Shown here: positions 1 to 12,988 of the stretch, in pieces
Layout: the number at the start of each line of letters is the position of its first letter
Numbering within the stretch: the first letter of the stretch is position 1
From: Diatrype stigma
Taxonomy: Eukaryota; Ascomycota; Sordariomycetes; Xylariales; Diatrypaceae
NCBI GenBank assembly: GCA_022225965.2
Contig: JAKJXP020000004.1
Coordinates: 620,001-684,000, forward strand
Length of the DNA: 64,000 nt
Direction of reading: 5' to 3'
Notes under the pieces: generated by a model
Told to the model about the DNA's origin: nothing
The model's input: the letters and a program-made list of their open reading frames with translations, nothing else
Database searches by the model: none
Position numbers and translations under genes: made by a program

Positions 1-115
1 ATTTCTGCGACGGGGAAGGGTATCAATGCCAGCGGTCGAACTCGTCCATCGAACTCGTCTATGAAGCTCAACCCCTTTTCAGAGGACACCCATGTCCTGG
101 TAGGAGAGTTCTTAC

Positions 116-2341
116 CCACGGTCCGTACATCATGTACGGATAGCCCCAGTAGTTATGGTAGTACTCGTCCTTAGGTGGGAGCTTTTGCCCTTTCTTCTCA
201 GCGCGCTTCTGCGCCTTCTTGTACTGCTCGTCGACGCGTTGCTGTACACCTAAAAGCCATAACTGGCGGATCCTGTCTTCTTTAGGACTGACATCCTGAA
301 GTCTGACTGAGTTGTGCGCTGAGATATGCGCACTCGCGTCGGGTGGGCAGAGGTCCGCACGACCAGACTCATGAAACGATCTAGCCACTTCAAAAATGGT
401 TGAGTGAGCTAACATTTATCATCGAATTAGGACAGGCAATGAGTTGACTCACTCTTCTCGTTCTTGGACACACCCAGTAGTCTACCAACGGGTGAGGCGT
501 GGCTTGCACGTATGGTTTCGCAATACCAGCAGGTACATTCAGAGTAAACCTCATGGTACAATGTCTGGTAGGTCTTTGAGGTCCATTCGAAGGCATTCGC
601 CAACTTGACCTCGTCAATTTTATCATCATGGTCAATAAATTTACGGGTCTTTCTCACCATCCAGTGGAGATATATGGATGGAGAAAGTTGTTGGGTATGC
701 CATGCAAGATCAACATCAAGAGTTGGAACAGCAACCCGATCGGGGTAAGTCCTCATGATTGCTGTGAACCGTTGATACTTCAAGATAAGCCGCGACATTG
801 TCTCACGAGCTGCTGGACTATGGATCCAATCGATCTACTTATGGATAAGCGGGAGTAATACAAATAGGGGACAAGTTGCTACGTACCTTGTACATTTTCT
901 CTGTGAAAATTTCCTGGCGGTGGACAGCACCTGCCAGCTCCAACGAGAAAGGGTAGATGTTGTCCCAATATCGTGACATCATCTTTCTCAAATGTTTCCT
1001 AGCTTCAGGAGAGAGTTTATAGCCACCGGCCTTCAGTGTACTATGGCCATCGATCTTCTGCAAGACCCTGTAGTTGCTGGTTCTGACGGTATCTTCTATA
1101 GCTTGTCGAACATCTTCCATCGACGGTTGTTTATCGTAGCTTTGGTCCAGTAACTCTAGAACGCGGCTGCGCAGGTGGATTTTGAGGAGTCTGTTTGGGA
1201 ATGTTCTTGGAAACGACTTGGCTGCTGCGGTTCCATGGGATTTTCCTTTAATTCTTTCCGGCAAACCCGTCGTAAGACTCAAAACTGTACCCGGCATCGG
1301 TCGCTCATGGACCAAGAGAGCATGAAGATCTTTTACAAACTTGGCGACTTCGAGCATATGTCGATCGATGACCCGACCGCATCCCGAGCATTGGACCCGA
1401 AGGTTCGCATCACCAAAGCCGTGGCCGTCAAGCTTCGGAGGTAAGTACTTGTAATCCTCTGGTACACCACACGTCGTCCAGGGGACTTTGTGGGTCTTGG
1501 AACAAATGGGACATTTCAGGGACTTATCCGGAAAGTCATCAATGTTGGCCCATTTTCTCCCGGTTCTCCTTTCCCAGTCTTTCCTACACTCCTCTGAGAC
1601 CTTATAATTGAAGCTGGTATCAATGGCTGCGTTGACTAGGCTCCAGGGCATGCCCATATGCCATAGTCCTTTTAGACCACGACGGAGACAGTCTTCAAGG
1701 TAAGCTCGCGGGTTGAGCATATGTGCATGCCATACAAGAAGCACATCTAGCGGTGGAAGCATCGAAGAGTCAAATGGGAAGGGGGCTTTCCCCTCAGTGA
1801 AGCCCGAGTATTTAGATTGATCATCACTTTCCATATCGGCCTCTGTCAATGGATCTCCCACGAAGGAGTCCCACCAGGCCTCATATCGATTGGCAGCTCT
1901 GGCGACGAATACAGCCCAGCGCTTTTCACGCAACCAGGCCAAATTCTTGATGACTCGATCCTGGGGGCCAGCTTGCTCAGCTGCGGCTTCTTTCTCATAT
2001 TGGAACGTGTCGATTTCTGCTCGAGAGTCGAATATCTGCCACAGGCCGTCCATATACCCAATATCTTCCTTCAGGCCCTGAAAGGCATAGAGTAGCTTGA
2101 GGTGTGCCAAGCAGGAGTCGGGGGAGATGTCGGCTGCCGCACTAGGCAGACTGAGCGATGAAAATGCCGAATTAAGTGCAGCAAGCGCTTCTGGGGTGAG
2201 GTTGGCATCATTAGGTGCATTAGACTGGCCTTCGCCATTGTCGGCTGCTGTATAAGCTGGCGGAGCTGGATCATATCCTGGGGATTGTGGGCCCGCCCCA
2301 GCTTCAACAGCACCCTCGGGGTTCTTCATGGCAAGCAACAA
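116..2341 (-). CDS. Glycine-rich domain-containing (DUF1399/GRDP-like) protein, 3' end beyond the window
   Basis: Three exons were joined by hand: 2341-887, 834-453 and 408-116. Introns of 52 and 44 bp start GTACGT and GTGAGT, and the reading frame is preserved across both. A further donor (GTAAGA) at 115 follows the residues YGPW, so the last exon lies past the left edge. The family hallmark appears twice: LDVLLVWHAHMLNPRAYLED in exon 1 and LDVDLAWHTQQLSPSIYLHW in exon 2. Between them is a cysteine-rich segment with CPIC and CSGCG that could bind metal. The N terminus is Pro/Ala-rich. Fungal members usually end in a Gly/Cys-rich tail, which would be the missing exon. The biochemical role of fungal members is unknown; plant GRDPs are linked to stress and RNA binding. 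The first ATG at 2341 was taken; a second lies four codons in. Family call is firm, function is not. Confidence 0.8.
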
Positions 2342-3762
2342 CTCTCTTGAAGTTACTTCGTCTCACAGCGATCGGAATTTAGGGCTAAGTATATCGGTTT
2401 ACTGCAGTAGATAAGCAAAGATAGATGGAGATAGTTGGACGTGGGATCAGTGATGATTCGGTCGTCCAAGACTGCCAAGCTGTGTAAACGGGGTAGGCGT
2501 TGAGTTAGACTAGATGGGTCTGTCCTTCCATATAAATAATTTCCAGCTTATCTTTCGTCGCACAGTTCGTCAAGCAGCTCAAGGTAATTGCCTATATAAG
2601 GTTTTAAACTGCCTAGGTAGCATTCGGTGACGTCAAGTCCTACCTAAGTATCTACTGTTCCTAGGTATGTGGTAGTGCATGTATACAGCAATAAGCGGAG
2701 AAGGTGCGGGTGGGAAGTAGTGCCTACGTAGTACCGACAAACCTAGTCACAGATAAAAGGGGCTAACTACAGTAGGGTAGTAATGTATAGCATTGCCAGG
2801 CCTTCGATTCAGCTGCCCCGCAGAGCCCTTGGGGTTATACTCCCCGCACAGCCCATCAATGCTTGTTGCTGATTAGTGCACAATACCAAAACAAGCCAAG
2901 GATGTGGCAGGGCTGACGGGCTGAATCGCTACAGTACTACAGTCTGCCTATCGTATCTCTAGGTTGATCGCCACCTCGAAAAGCACTCCGCCCGCATCGT
3001 ATGTCGTAGTTTCAATACCATAGCGTCCAGATCCGCATCACGGGATATAGGCACCTACAGCACCGCCTAGCACTGGTGTATGGCAGGACGGTAAAGAACT
3101 CGGTTAGAACTACACATTTTCTGAGTCAGATCACGAGACACAAGGTACAAGACACAAGACGCGAAAGATGCATATGCGGCTGTGTCACGTCCGTGATGCC
3201 GAGTGGCCGCCGACCCAAGATCAACGTCCGTCTTTACCTACCCAGTACGAAGTGCCTACTGCAAGGTCCCTTTTAGGCGGTTCAGCTTTCACTCTTGTCG
3301 GACTGCAACCAGTTGCAAATGTATTCCAACGTGTGTTAAACAATCTCAAATTTCATTCCCCGGATTATGTATGTTCGTACATACTCCAAATACCTAACAG
3401 GCCGCCCGTCACCTATCTCCATCCGATGCTCACCCCCTACCATAACCTAATCCGCCATCCCATGCAATCTTCATGTCCATGATCTTAAAGCCATTCGTCC
3501 CATCCATCGCTTCATATACACATAACTTCATCCAGGACCAGCAGCATGATCCCCCAGCTGTAAGTCGTATCCTTCCAAGATCCTTCCAAACTCCAATATC
3601 ATTCTATCGCTCATCTCGCCTCCAGGGTAACCACTGATTGCTGTCTTCGTTGATCTTCTCAAATCTTCCTCCTATACAGCCGGGCAGAGTCTCCTTTATC
3701 TCGGTCGCTCGGTCGCTCAGTATGGGCGCATTCCATATGTAATTATGCGACGGCAGCTCTAT
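2342..3762. other. Intergenic, no supported gene
   Basis: Upstream region of the DUF1399-like gene and downstream region of the next minus-strand gene. It has scattered CCTAGGTA-type palindromes (near 2610 and 2660). Open frames up to about 104 codons (3168-3482) show no recognisable protein and no splice structure, so I treat them as chance. Confidence 0.6.
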
Positions 3763-4710
3763 CTAGTCTGAGGGAGCGTAACTATAAGCTATGTCACAAT
3801 CATCCCAAGGGTCGTAGGCGTTAACTTTATCTCGAGTTGGGTACTCGTCGTCGGTGAGCATATGGCTGTTGGCTCCCTGCTCTTGTTCTTCTAGCTGTTC
3901 TTCCTCAGAAGGGTAATCGTCAGAATGCTGATCCTGCTCCTGGTGAGATATGAGCCCGAGGTCGGTGTCCATGGCCCACCACGACAAGGCTACTCGGGTT
4001 TTGTCATCGTCCTTGTTCACTTTTATGAGTGAGTACATTCTCGGGTTGACGTATCGAGGCCGCCCCCCTGGGAAGAGTGGCGAAAGGTTGATTTTCGGTT
4101 GACCGTAGTACTCGCCCTTCCAGTTTTTCCATCGGAGGGTATATCCGGCTGGCGAATAGTCTAGTACGAACGAGGCGAGTAGGTGGCTGTCGGGTGTCTC
4201 TGGACCTTCTTTCGTCATATATTCCAGCCAAGAGCCGAAGTCATTCAGCGCCAGGGAGGCGATCGTGGACCGCACCAGGCCAATATGAGGCGCCAGGTCC
4301 TGACGAGTTGGGAGAAACTCCCGAAAGACCGGCTCTTGCTGGCGTTTCCGGTAGAGATTCTGGTGGTGCATCCAATGATGCAGGACATCGACTAGAAGAA
4401 ACAGCTCGGTGAATTGACCCGAGGGATAGGGTTTGTCGTACTTGCGGCGAGCAGGGTCTGGTTTGTCATAATATGCTGAGTCAATATCTGGTGGGTCAAA
4501 CTCTGGACGGTCAAACTCTGGTTTGTCAGGGGCTGGTCTGTCTTCCAGTTCGGCTGCAGCCCTTAATATCTGTCGCCAACAAGAGGCTAGGGAAGCCAAA
4601 CATTGATCGTAGTACCAGGTCTCGGGTTTCCGGCAGATTCCTCGGAGGATGTCACGACGGGCGAGGGCCATTTCGTCGTCAAGTGTCTCGTGGGTCTGAT
4701 GGGGAGCCAT
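3763..4710 (-). CDS. Uncharacterised 315-aa fungal protein with acidic tail
   Basis: Intact single-exon frame starting at ATG 4710 and ending TAG at 3763. I do not recognise the family. An Asp/Pro-rich stretch around residues 60-95 repeats short units of the type DKPEFD/DRPEFD/DPPDID. A more globular, aromatic-rich middle follows (LLVDVLHHWMHHQNLY; WLEYMTKEG; FVLDYSPAGYTLRWKNWKGE). The last 70 residues are strongly acidic (SEEEQLEEQEQ) and end in a Tyr/Asp-rich segment. No signal peptide or membrane segment is seen, which suggests a cytosolic or nuclear protein. Length, ordinary composition and lack of stops support a real gene; function is unknown. The upstream side (4711-4830) is AT-rich with TATATA-like runs. 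Confidence 0.6.
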   Translation of the reverse strand: MAPHQTHETLDDEMALARRDILRGICRKPETWYYDQCLASLASCWRQILRAAAELEDRPAPDKPEFDRPEFDPPDIDSAYYDKPDPARRKYDKPYPSGQFTELFLLVDVLHHWMHHQNLYRKRQQEPVFREFLPTRQDLAPHIGLVRSTIASLALNDFGSWLEYMTKEGPETPDSHLLASFVLDYSPAGYTLRWKNWKGEYYGQPKINLSPLFPGGRPRYVNPRMYSLIKVNKDDDKTRVALSWWAMDTDLGLISHQEQDQHSDDYPSEEEQLEEQEQGANSHMLTDDEYPTRDKVNAYDPWDDCDIAYSYAPSD

Positions 4711-6492
4711 TGTAGTAACTAGTTATGGGGAGATATATATGGCTACCAGAGGTTGTGTATGTAGGTCCCGAAGCTGGTGGTAGTATATACGTGTAGTATA
4801 TACCTCAGAGTGTCTGTTAGCTTGTTGTGAAAAGCCGGTGCAGTCGAAAAGTCTCTTTCAACTATACCGGAATGGCGAACTGTAAGTTGTGTGAAGATAA
4901 ACTGGTTGCGTGTATCATACACAGATTGCCGAGTTTCGGTTTCCAGACTAGCTAACCAGAGGATAGTCTTGGCTCAAAGGCAAGGAGGAATGGCGACGAC
5001 GCTGTTGCTCAAGTCAGATTTGACCTAGAAAGTCAGTCGTGAGTAGTATCACACGGGTAGGTTCTTGAGGTGCGTTCGTCGATATTGGTCAGAAGCAAGT
5101 ATAGCAGGTGTGTTGGCTCAGTAGTCGATACTGGTGAAATTTGGAGAGCCCCGAAAAATAAGGGGGAGAGGTATGTGTACTTGTGCTATGCTTGGCCTAG
5201 TCATAGGTGATAAACATGAGTGGAAAGGAAGTATAGAGGAGCAGAAAGCATTGGGGGTGCCATGGGGCTTTTATAGTAGAGGGACGACTGATGCTTTCTA
5301 TCTCCGACCAGATACTTTGAATTTCCCGTATACACTAGGAACATGTAGGAATTATATATGTGAAACGGAAAGTATAATAGAGTATTTATCACGATGAAAC
5401 CCGTAAGCTTCGTTTCAGTCGAAGTTGAGAGTCCCCTTCCCAGCTCAGATCACAGGAACTGTTACCACCCCCATCGCCAGACATACTCAAATAGAGTGCC
5501 ATTTTATTTCCACCGTGAAGTCTAAAGTGGTGTACTGATGCGACAACCCTATCCAGTACACATGTTTCGTTTCATGTCAGTATAGTTCTTGTTTGATGTG
5601 CGTATGTGTGTGAGTGATCGAGTGATGTATGAGTGCCCAAACCGGTGACTGGTCTTAAAAGTGAGGTTCAGGCTCACAACGCACGATTCTGAGCCCTGTA
5701 TTAATATCTCGAGGTTCGTGTAAGGACATCTCTTTAGATGCTTTGTCCTAAGCCGAGGTGGTTAACGATAGCTACTATATAAAATAGGAAGACTTGTTGA
5801 AGGGGGTCCAACTTGTGCTCAAGGGCATATTCGAACCGGCAATCTGGAAGTCGCCTTGCCTTACAAAAGTTCGCACATACATGACGAATACGTCGTCCAT
5901 CACTGCGAGTGACATCTCTCTGCTCTGGTGCATAGATAGATTTCATGGGAATGATGTGAAATAATACACCATGTACAATACCGCTATATCTAATGTGACG
6001 TCCCACTACACTATGCCAAGCGAACGTTATCACACAAAGTTATAGATCTATATTAAGATGGCCAAACTTAACAGCAGATTTTCGACCGTAGAGATGAGGA
6101 CCGAAGTGTAATTTTCAGCCTCGGATAATTATTAAACTTTAATCTACCTACTTACAAATCATATTCACTCTCGAAACATCGTTGTCCAGGGGCTGCTTAC
6201 ATATCACGGTACTGTTGCTAGTTTAGGTAAGTTTAGATTAACGTTTGCAATTATATGGAAATGCTTATCAGTGAAACACTTGATCAAGAAGTTCGAGGCA
6301 GCACCCACTTTCTGAAGCCTCTACTTGACGTTATGACAGAACGCAGTAAGATGAAGACTCAGTTTCTGGGGAAGGAAAGGGGAAAAGTATGAGTAGAGTT
6401 GGGCAATTTTCTTTTTAGATACTGATTACGGGTGGTAGCACTCTCCAACTCCCTAGTATCAAGTTCTGTAGGTATCGGCTCACTTTAGGTGC

Positions 6493-6990
6493 TCATTATG
6501 TGGTGAGATGTGGGATATGGGATGAGCGAATATTCCATATGGGATAACAACAAAGTTCGGGCTCTGCAAGTAAGTAGAATAAGGCCAATCTGGCTACAAG
6601 ATGGCCTGCCTAACATCCACGCAGACAAGCTTCCATAGCAGGTTGGATAAATCCGTATGATATCGTGCTACTTATTGTGTCTTTCGTTCAATTTGCCGCC
6701 TTCGAGTTCCGGGAGATCCGCGTTACCAAGGAACCCATTATGCTTTTCAACATTTAGAGATCACCGTCGTTTGGATGTTTGATGTTAGTAGTCTTCTTCG
6801 TATTCTTGAGCCTGGGCATATACTTCCGGTATATAAAAATTTCCATTCTAAGGGTGTCAAGCGATAAGTTGGAGTCTACGTATATTAGGGGGGCGAAGCC
6901 CCTTTTAGGTTCTGCGCCCCTTGCCCCACCCCGCATCCTATATCCCATGTGCCACATCCCACATCCCACATCTCACGTCCACCATAATTG
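6493..6990. mobile_element. Candidate MITE with imperfect terminal inverted repeats
   Basis: The left arm around 6493-6524 contains TGGTGAGATGTGGGATATGG. The right arm around 6934-6990 reads, on the other strand, as a related GTGAGATGTGGGATGTGGG motif followed by GGGATATAGGATG. The arms are about 440 bp apart and the interior holds no coding frame. The right arm has an extra GTGGGAT unit, so part of the match could be simple-sequence similarity. No target-site duplication is clear. Confidence 0.3.
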
Positions 6991-7059
6991 CTACACGGGG
7001 ATTATGAAATCTTGCCACTTTGAACTAAATTGCGGTAAGTAGCCATTGGTCTCAGGCTT

Positions 7060-7480
7060 CACATACTCGTATGTCCTCTGCATCGCGCTCCCGAAGCCCG
7101 AGCGTCTCTGGACGGCCTTCGACGACGACGAGCGGCGGAGGCTGCAGTGGGTGGGACGAGCCGGCCGCCCGCCAGAAGGCGCTTTTCTCCTCCCTGATGC
7201 GCGACGCGCTAGTAGTAGCAGGCAGTGGGAACAGCAGCAACAGTGGCAGCAGCCGCTAGTTATTACCGTACAGGCTCACGAGGGACGGCTTCCATCTCGG
7301 ATTCTGCGCTCTGCAGGGCGAGGTGTGGGAGGTTGTGCGGGAGGTCCACAGCCCCGCGACGGGTGAGCTCGATCTCAAGCTGGCGCCGGGGGATCCCATC
7401 CGGACTTGGCGCTCGCACCTGCACTGCTGGCGGGCGAGAGCATGGAACAAGATACAAGCCTGCGACTGGATTGTTTCTCT
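7060..7480 (+). pseudogene. GC-rich coding relic or orphan gene fragment
   Basis: A GC-rich island sits inside AT-rich gene-poor DNA. Two plus-strand frames read like protein: one around 7080-7200 (with FDDDERRRLQWVGRAG) and another around 7263-7460 (with DGFHLGFCALQGEVWEVV and GDPIRTWRSHLHCWRARAW). They are in different frames with no clear intron between them and no start context I trust. I do not recognise the family. It could be a decayed gene, an unannotated multi-exon gene, or GC-rich DNA that looks coding by chance. Confidence 0.3.
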
Positions 7481-7521
7481 TCTTATTCTTCTTCCTCTTC
7501 TCCCGCCGCCGGCGCCGAGAA

Positions 7522-7552
7522 GAGACAGAGACAGAGACAGAGACAGAGCCGA
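7522..7552. repeat. GACAGA microsatellite
   Basis: Tandem AGACAG units directly follow the GC-rich island. It is the sort of simple repeat expected in non-coding DNA. Confidence 0.7.
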
Positions 7553-10306
7553 AATACACTCGTCGATATATCTCACCACATGTGCCAGAAGCAACGGTGA
7601 CCTGTGAATACCAATAGCATATGCTAACAATATTGGTAAGAAAATGTGTACAGTAATATTATTTTCATTCACGGTAGCGAGGAGGTCAAGGCTTCATTTA
7701 CCGACTGGATACGAAGCCAAGTGGGATACCTGGGATACCCGTGGAAAAGGTTACTGCAGAGCCAAGTGGCCGTGGGGAAAATTGCCTTTCAGCTGCCTTC
7801 CATGCCCCCCCTTGATAATAAACAAGTCAGAGCGGAGCAGCCCCGTGGAAAGTACACGAGACGAGTCCGACGTCGATCACCACGATACGTCGATAGTCCG
7901 TCTGGCTCCGATCTGGACGAGCAAGTACGTACATAGGCACACCGAAGGGAGAAAATCTCACAACCGCAAATAGGATTGCCAAGGCTTGCTTTGACGAAGA
8001 TGTGATAATCATGATTACTTGCTTAACAAGGGATTCACCAGGTACGTATGTGACTGCGGACATAATCAGGTAATAAGTAAGCAATGAATGCCCAACGAGA
8101 TGCAATTAGCAGTGACTCATCTGCAGCTTTTCTGGCCGCCTGCATGATTCATTATGGCTGCCCCGTCCCTTGTCTGGCAGCCGGAATAGGCTCATGGCGG
8201 GACCACTCCCCCGGAACCGACCCCTGATGCGGCCGTGCGGCAGGGCGGCAGCGATACCGGGGCTATGGCTACCTCGGGGAACTATCCGTGCTCCCACGCT
8301 ACAACCCGCTTAATCAGGTAGGGGTAGGTAATTAAGTAGGTAGCATTGAGGCCGTCGCCTCGTCTTGCCCATTTTGCCTGTTTTCTGCCCTTGTTCATTG
8401 CCTTGTGTGTCCTTGGCCATGTATGCATGTCTCAGTTGTGCGAGACTCGACTGCAGTTGCAGTGGTTTTAACTTGAGTCGGAAACTGGGTTATGTCCTTC
8501 GTTTTTAACAACGGCCTACCTGTGTACGAAGTACGAAGCAGTGTAATATTACATTTGCCCATCCTGGAGGGGGGCGATGTGGAGCAGAATGGGAGATATC
8601 ATTGCTTCTATACTTCGTGAGCACGTCACATACTTGCTATGGCGATGGCCGCAGATGTCTGCCATGCTGCCTCCTTAATACATACACGTATACTTACATC
8701 GTACGTGGATAGCGTCCATATGCCTGGGTTGCATGACAGTTGTTCCCCTTACCATAGTCGTCCTGATGAGCTCAGCAGCTGTCTCATGTTACCACGTGGA
8801 TGTATCCAATGTATGTGCAGTACAGATATGGCATGGATTTGCCTGGAGTACGAAATAGGTACAAGTACTCCGTATGGGTGTCAAATGCCCAAACCTTCCG
8901 CAGCTGCTCAATCATCGCCTGTATGCGCGGGGCGTCAGTGAACCTACTAGGTAGCCTCTCAGTCCCGGCTGGAGGGTTCAACCCCACGCACGCCAGTGCT
9001 CCTATAATTAGGTATACCGTAACTACCTAAATACTACCTACATACATACAGAGGTATATATGCATGAACTATTTTTTTCAACTCGTTTAAGCTGTTGAAC
9101 CTTTCGGATGATTGCCTTTCATTGGCGCGCATCTATTGGTGCTAATTGTATACAATACATATAAGTATGTCCTACATACTTACCTAGTGATACCTACTCT
9201 GTTACCGGACCCAGACCATGCGAGGTGCCAGGTTGTTTTCGGTGACCGCGCTGGCGGTAACTCGCCCGGATTTCGGTCCAATTGCCCGTTCGTTCCTAGG
9301 TACCTCGTCTAGATGCCTGGCAGCCAAGAACCTATAACAATTCTGTAACCACACGCAACTGCGTGGCTGCATGCTTGGGCAGGTAAGCATGCGGGCAATA
9401 GTCTAATATTACTTATTACCTAGGTACTTAGGGATCCAGGTGCTTGGGACATTAGGTAAGTAATTTAGATACCTAGGTAGGTGGAATTGCGATCCAGGCT
9501 GGCAGGCTGGCTTGCTTGTTTCCTTACCATGCTTCTAATGCCTGCAGTCAGTTTCATCACACCTCATCTTTTTGCTTCCACTGTACCGTACCTACGGTAT
9601 TCCTTTTTTTGGCCCGCCACATCACCCCAGCTCATCATCGTCATCACCATCATCGTGGTCTGTCCCATGCATATATCGACTTTCGTGACATACCTGCCCC
9701 ATTCGCCGTTGCGGCACGTAAGATACGTAGCCGCAGCAGCGTAGCAGCAGCAGTGGACTCGAGGGAAGAAAAATAAGAAAAGCAAAACCGAACCACAGCC
9801 TCGGGTTCGGGTCCTTGCTTCGTCTTGGTCTTGGTCGTGGTAGCCGCGGTCCGCCTGGTTGGGTCGCGCGCAGCCCAGAACCTAAAAATCCAAAACCCGC
9901 ACGTTCGGGACGAACTAGCGAATTGACGCATGCATGTCTGGCGGGTCGACCCGTTGTTCTGGTTCGCCCGTTGAAGGAGCCAAGAGTGGAAAGGGGGGAG
10001 AAAAGGAAGGAGGCGAGTGAAAAGGCGTGAACCGCCCAGTTGGGTACGGGACTTATCAACAGCCCGGCTGTTTGGGGGTGATACATAAGGGGGCATCCTC
10101 TGAGCATCCTGATCGCTTGGCTCACTTTTCGCTTTCGAGCTCTTCAATACATCTTTCAACTGCGATTCTCCGGGTCATCTTTCATTTGCTTCGTATGGTG
10201 TTGAAACCGGCGCTCTCTTCAGACATATATTCATTTATGCTTGTCTATCTCTACATAACGCATCTACGGTCTTAACACCAGATTCTATGTGCTGTGGGTG
10301 AGCGAT

Positions 10307-11577
10307 ATGTCGGACGGAATCGAATATGAGGGACTTGCAGATGACAGATCCATCCATGCGGGGAGCGATCGCTGCTTCCGCGACTACTCCCCCGGTGACA
10401 CCGTCTTGAGCCTGAGTGATGACGGGAGGGCGATGTAAGATGAAACATGCCTTTTATACCTTCGCAGCACTATCTATCGTATCTATCCATCATATACGAC
10501 ATGAACACTTCCTGCCCCGCTTCCCCTTTCCCTGACTAGCCGTCTCATCACCACGACTTGCTTTCGCGGCAACATATATATATATGTGTCTATGTGATAA
10601 ACCCCTGATATCCGACTAACTGTTGCTGCCAGATACACCCGGCCCATGCCATCCTTCCCGTCACCCACTGGCGAGGAGGACTACCCAGAGGATGTCATCA
10701 CCGTAGCGACACCTTCGAAGACCACGGACTACGAGGCCGTGTCGCCGAACCATGACGGCGGCGCCCTATTCCCGGCCACGGGCTCGAGGCGCTCGTCTTC
10801 CGGCAGCAGTAACAGCAGCAGCCGCACGCCGATGGGCCGGTTCCGGCGCGACGAGCAGCCGCACGAGAAGCTAGCGCTGCAGCTGTCAGCCACCACCGCC
10901 GCCACCGATGCAGCAGCTCCTTGCTCGACGACCCCTCCCCCACCCCGGCGCTACGGTCCCGACCCCTCCACACTGCTACCCGGCGAGGGGACCGACATCA
11001 TGGCTCCCGCGCTGCTGCCGCAGAACGGTCTGGAGGACGTCGAGATGGACCTGAACGCCCCCCCTGCTCCTCCTCCGCACCACCGCCCCCGACACCCCCA
11101 CCATTGGCAGCGGCGGGGACAGCGGCCGGCGGGCGACATCCCGCTGCCGGCGTCGGCTCCGCGCCTGCCGCGGAGCGTGCTGGGGCCCCCGTCGTCGTCG
11201 GCGACGGCGAGGACGCCGGCCGAGGAGCTGCACGAGAAGACGCGGTTCATGAAGTCGACCGAGTGGGAGATGCTGGCGTCGGAGGAGCAGGCGAAGTATA
11301 TTCACGAGGTGTAAGTTTCTTCCCGTCTGCTTTCTGTTCGGCCCCTATCCACCCACCCTTCTGTCTCGTCTTTTGAACAATAAGATTATCATGAAACATA
11401 GCACTGATATTGGGCTTCTGGTCTGGGAAAGTTAGATTCTTGCTCAGACGGCGCGTCAGGGCCGTCGAGCTACCGCGCGAGTCCAAGACGGTGCGAGTCC
11501 GGAAGCGGAATCGGGCGCGCGGCGGCGAAGGGGCGAAGACGGACGAGAGCCAGTCCGGGCCTTCGTCTCGGTCTTGA
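10307..11577 (+). CDS. Uncharacterised 315-aa fungal protein (three exons)
   Basis: Exons 10307-10434, 10633-11310 and 11436-11577 join in frame. Donors are GTAAGA and GTAAGT; acceptors are CCAG and TTAG, and intron 1 has a GACTAAC branch point. The N terminus is acidic (MSDGIEYEGLADD). The middle is low-complexity Ser/Pro/Ala-rich. The C-terminal third looks conserved: a helical segment TRFMKSTEWEMLASEEQAKY continues through the intron 2 junction into a basic stretch (FLLRRRVRAVELPRESKTV, then VRKRNRARGG). No signal peptide or membrane segment is seen, and the basic tail would suit a nuclear protein. I do not recognise the family. Intron 1 (198 bp) is long for this window, but both its frame and its branch point support it. 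Confidence 0.65.
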
Positions 11578-12988
11578 TTTTTTCTTTGACTTGACAAGCC
11601 TTTTCCAATGAATGGCTGACTGGCTGTCTTGGTTATTCTTGGGCGTCTCGGTCGGTGTCCCTTTTCTAGTGGCAAGGTCTGTTTGTTTTACGATACCAAT
11701 CAAGTGTGTTCTCGTTTCTACTTCGCTAGACAAGAATCGATCGTTGTCTGGAGTTGGCCCGGGTTGGCATATAGGGCATGGAATATATAGACGGAAGTGG
11801 TGTATAGAGTTCCTATGTTCTCTCACTCCAGTAGATATTGACTGCTGTGCAATCCATTTACCGTAACTCCATGTTGTATAGAATCATGGAACTCCTGTCG
11901 GAGTTCCTATGGCATGCTAGATGATTTACCAGTATAAACACTCGAGGATACATGGTAGCTAGGATAGGTAACATGATTGCATGGAGTCAATCTCAGGACC
12001 CTGCCGCGCATCTGAAAGCACATGAGTATGCCTCCATGCGAACCTATGGTGCTTTCCGGTGTCCATTGACAGTCCTTGGTGATGATTGTTACATTATGTC
12101 CATATATGACTCATATCAATCGGCTGTGGACTTAATTCATTCCAGTAGAGTAAACCAAAGGCCGCACTTCGTATACCTGATTCAGTTCAGCAGATATTGC
12201 CCTGGCGGGAGTATAAGTACGATAGTACCGGGGAATGATCATCATGAAGGTATATATATGGTATCCAACTTCTGCGAGATGCCAGCTTAGCTACCTAAGT
12301 ATGCCGGGCTAAGCCGTAATTGAAATGCCTACATGTGTACCTTGCGATATTCTAAGCTACGTACGTTGCCTTATGAACAATCAAATGAGTATACGCTAGA
12401 GACAAGCAGGTAGGAAGATGGCTATGGAAACCTTGTCCTTCGGTTGGGCAGGCTATATATATAGCAGAGCATTGTGTAGGTATAGCCTGGGAGAAGTGAT
12501 TGCTCATGGTGCACCCTCCCTTGAACATTTAGTAGGTGCTTAGCTACATTGTCTCCAAAGATACTTAGATAGCAAAACCGGGCCTAGACATTCACGGCTG
12601 AGCAGGATGGCGGCACAAGATAGACCATTAGATGGTTGTATTGCGCTGAAGCAGGCAAGTTATTATTTAGTTAGAGGTATGCTAATAACACAGACGTACA
12701 TATGATCTGAACAAATTAAAAGACGATAAAAAAGCCGACAGCTAAAAGACAAGGCGAGGTAAGGGTTAGGTAGGTCAGTATAAGTATCCTTCCCCCCTTT
12801 CTTCCTGGGCTGAAACTGACATATGAAAATGTCTGTACATCGTTTTGGACCCCCCAATTCTATACCGTTCCCATGCCCCTTCCCTTTCCGATCCCGTATT
12901 CTCTTGCAATTCTGTTCTTCCCCTGCTGCTGCTGCTGCTGCTGTTGCTGCCGCCGCTGCTAGTGCTGGCTGCGTTCTTCCCTCTTGGT
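11578..12988. other. Intergenic between convergent genes
   Basis: Holds the 3' flanks of the 10307 gene and of the Sac1 gene. A plus-strand frame of 112 codons at 11952-12290 has no recognisable features. A CTG-rich run at about 12927-12955 lies just past the Sac1 stop, probably in its 3' UTR. Nothing else is evident. Confidence 0.6.

Larger units (their letters stand above)
4711..10306. other. Long gene-poor AT-rich stretch
   Basis: About 5.6 kb without a supported intact gene. It contains a candidate MITE (6493-6990), a GC-rich island with protein-like fragments (about 7060-7480), a short GACAGA microsatellite (about 7522-7552), a CAG-rich run near 9731-9755, and many TACCTAGGTA-like palindromes (for example 9418-9482). 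The last 500 bases are GC-richer and are likely the promoter and 5' leader of the gene starting at 10307. Confidence 0.5.

Noticed and set aside
5800..5900. tRNA-like TTCGAACC on the plus strand
   Set aside because: The flanking bases do not form a T stem, and no other tRNA arms are visible.
11952..12290. 112-codon plus-strand frame as a small gene
   Set aside because: No motif, signal peptide, splice sites or promoter; composition like the AT-rich flank.
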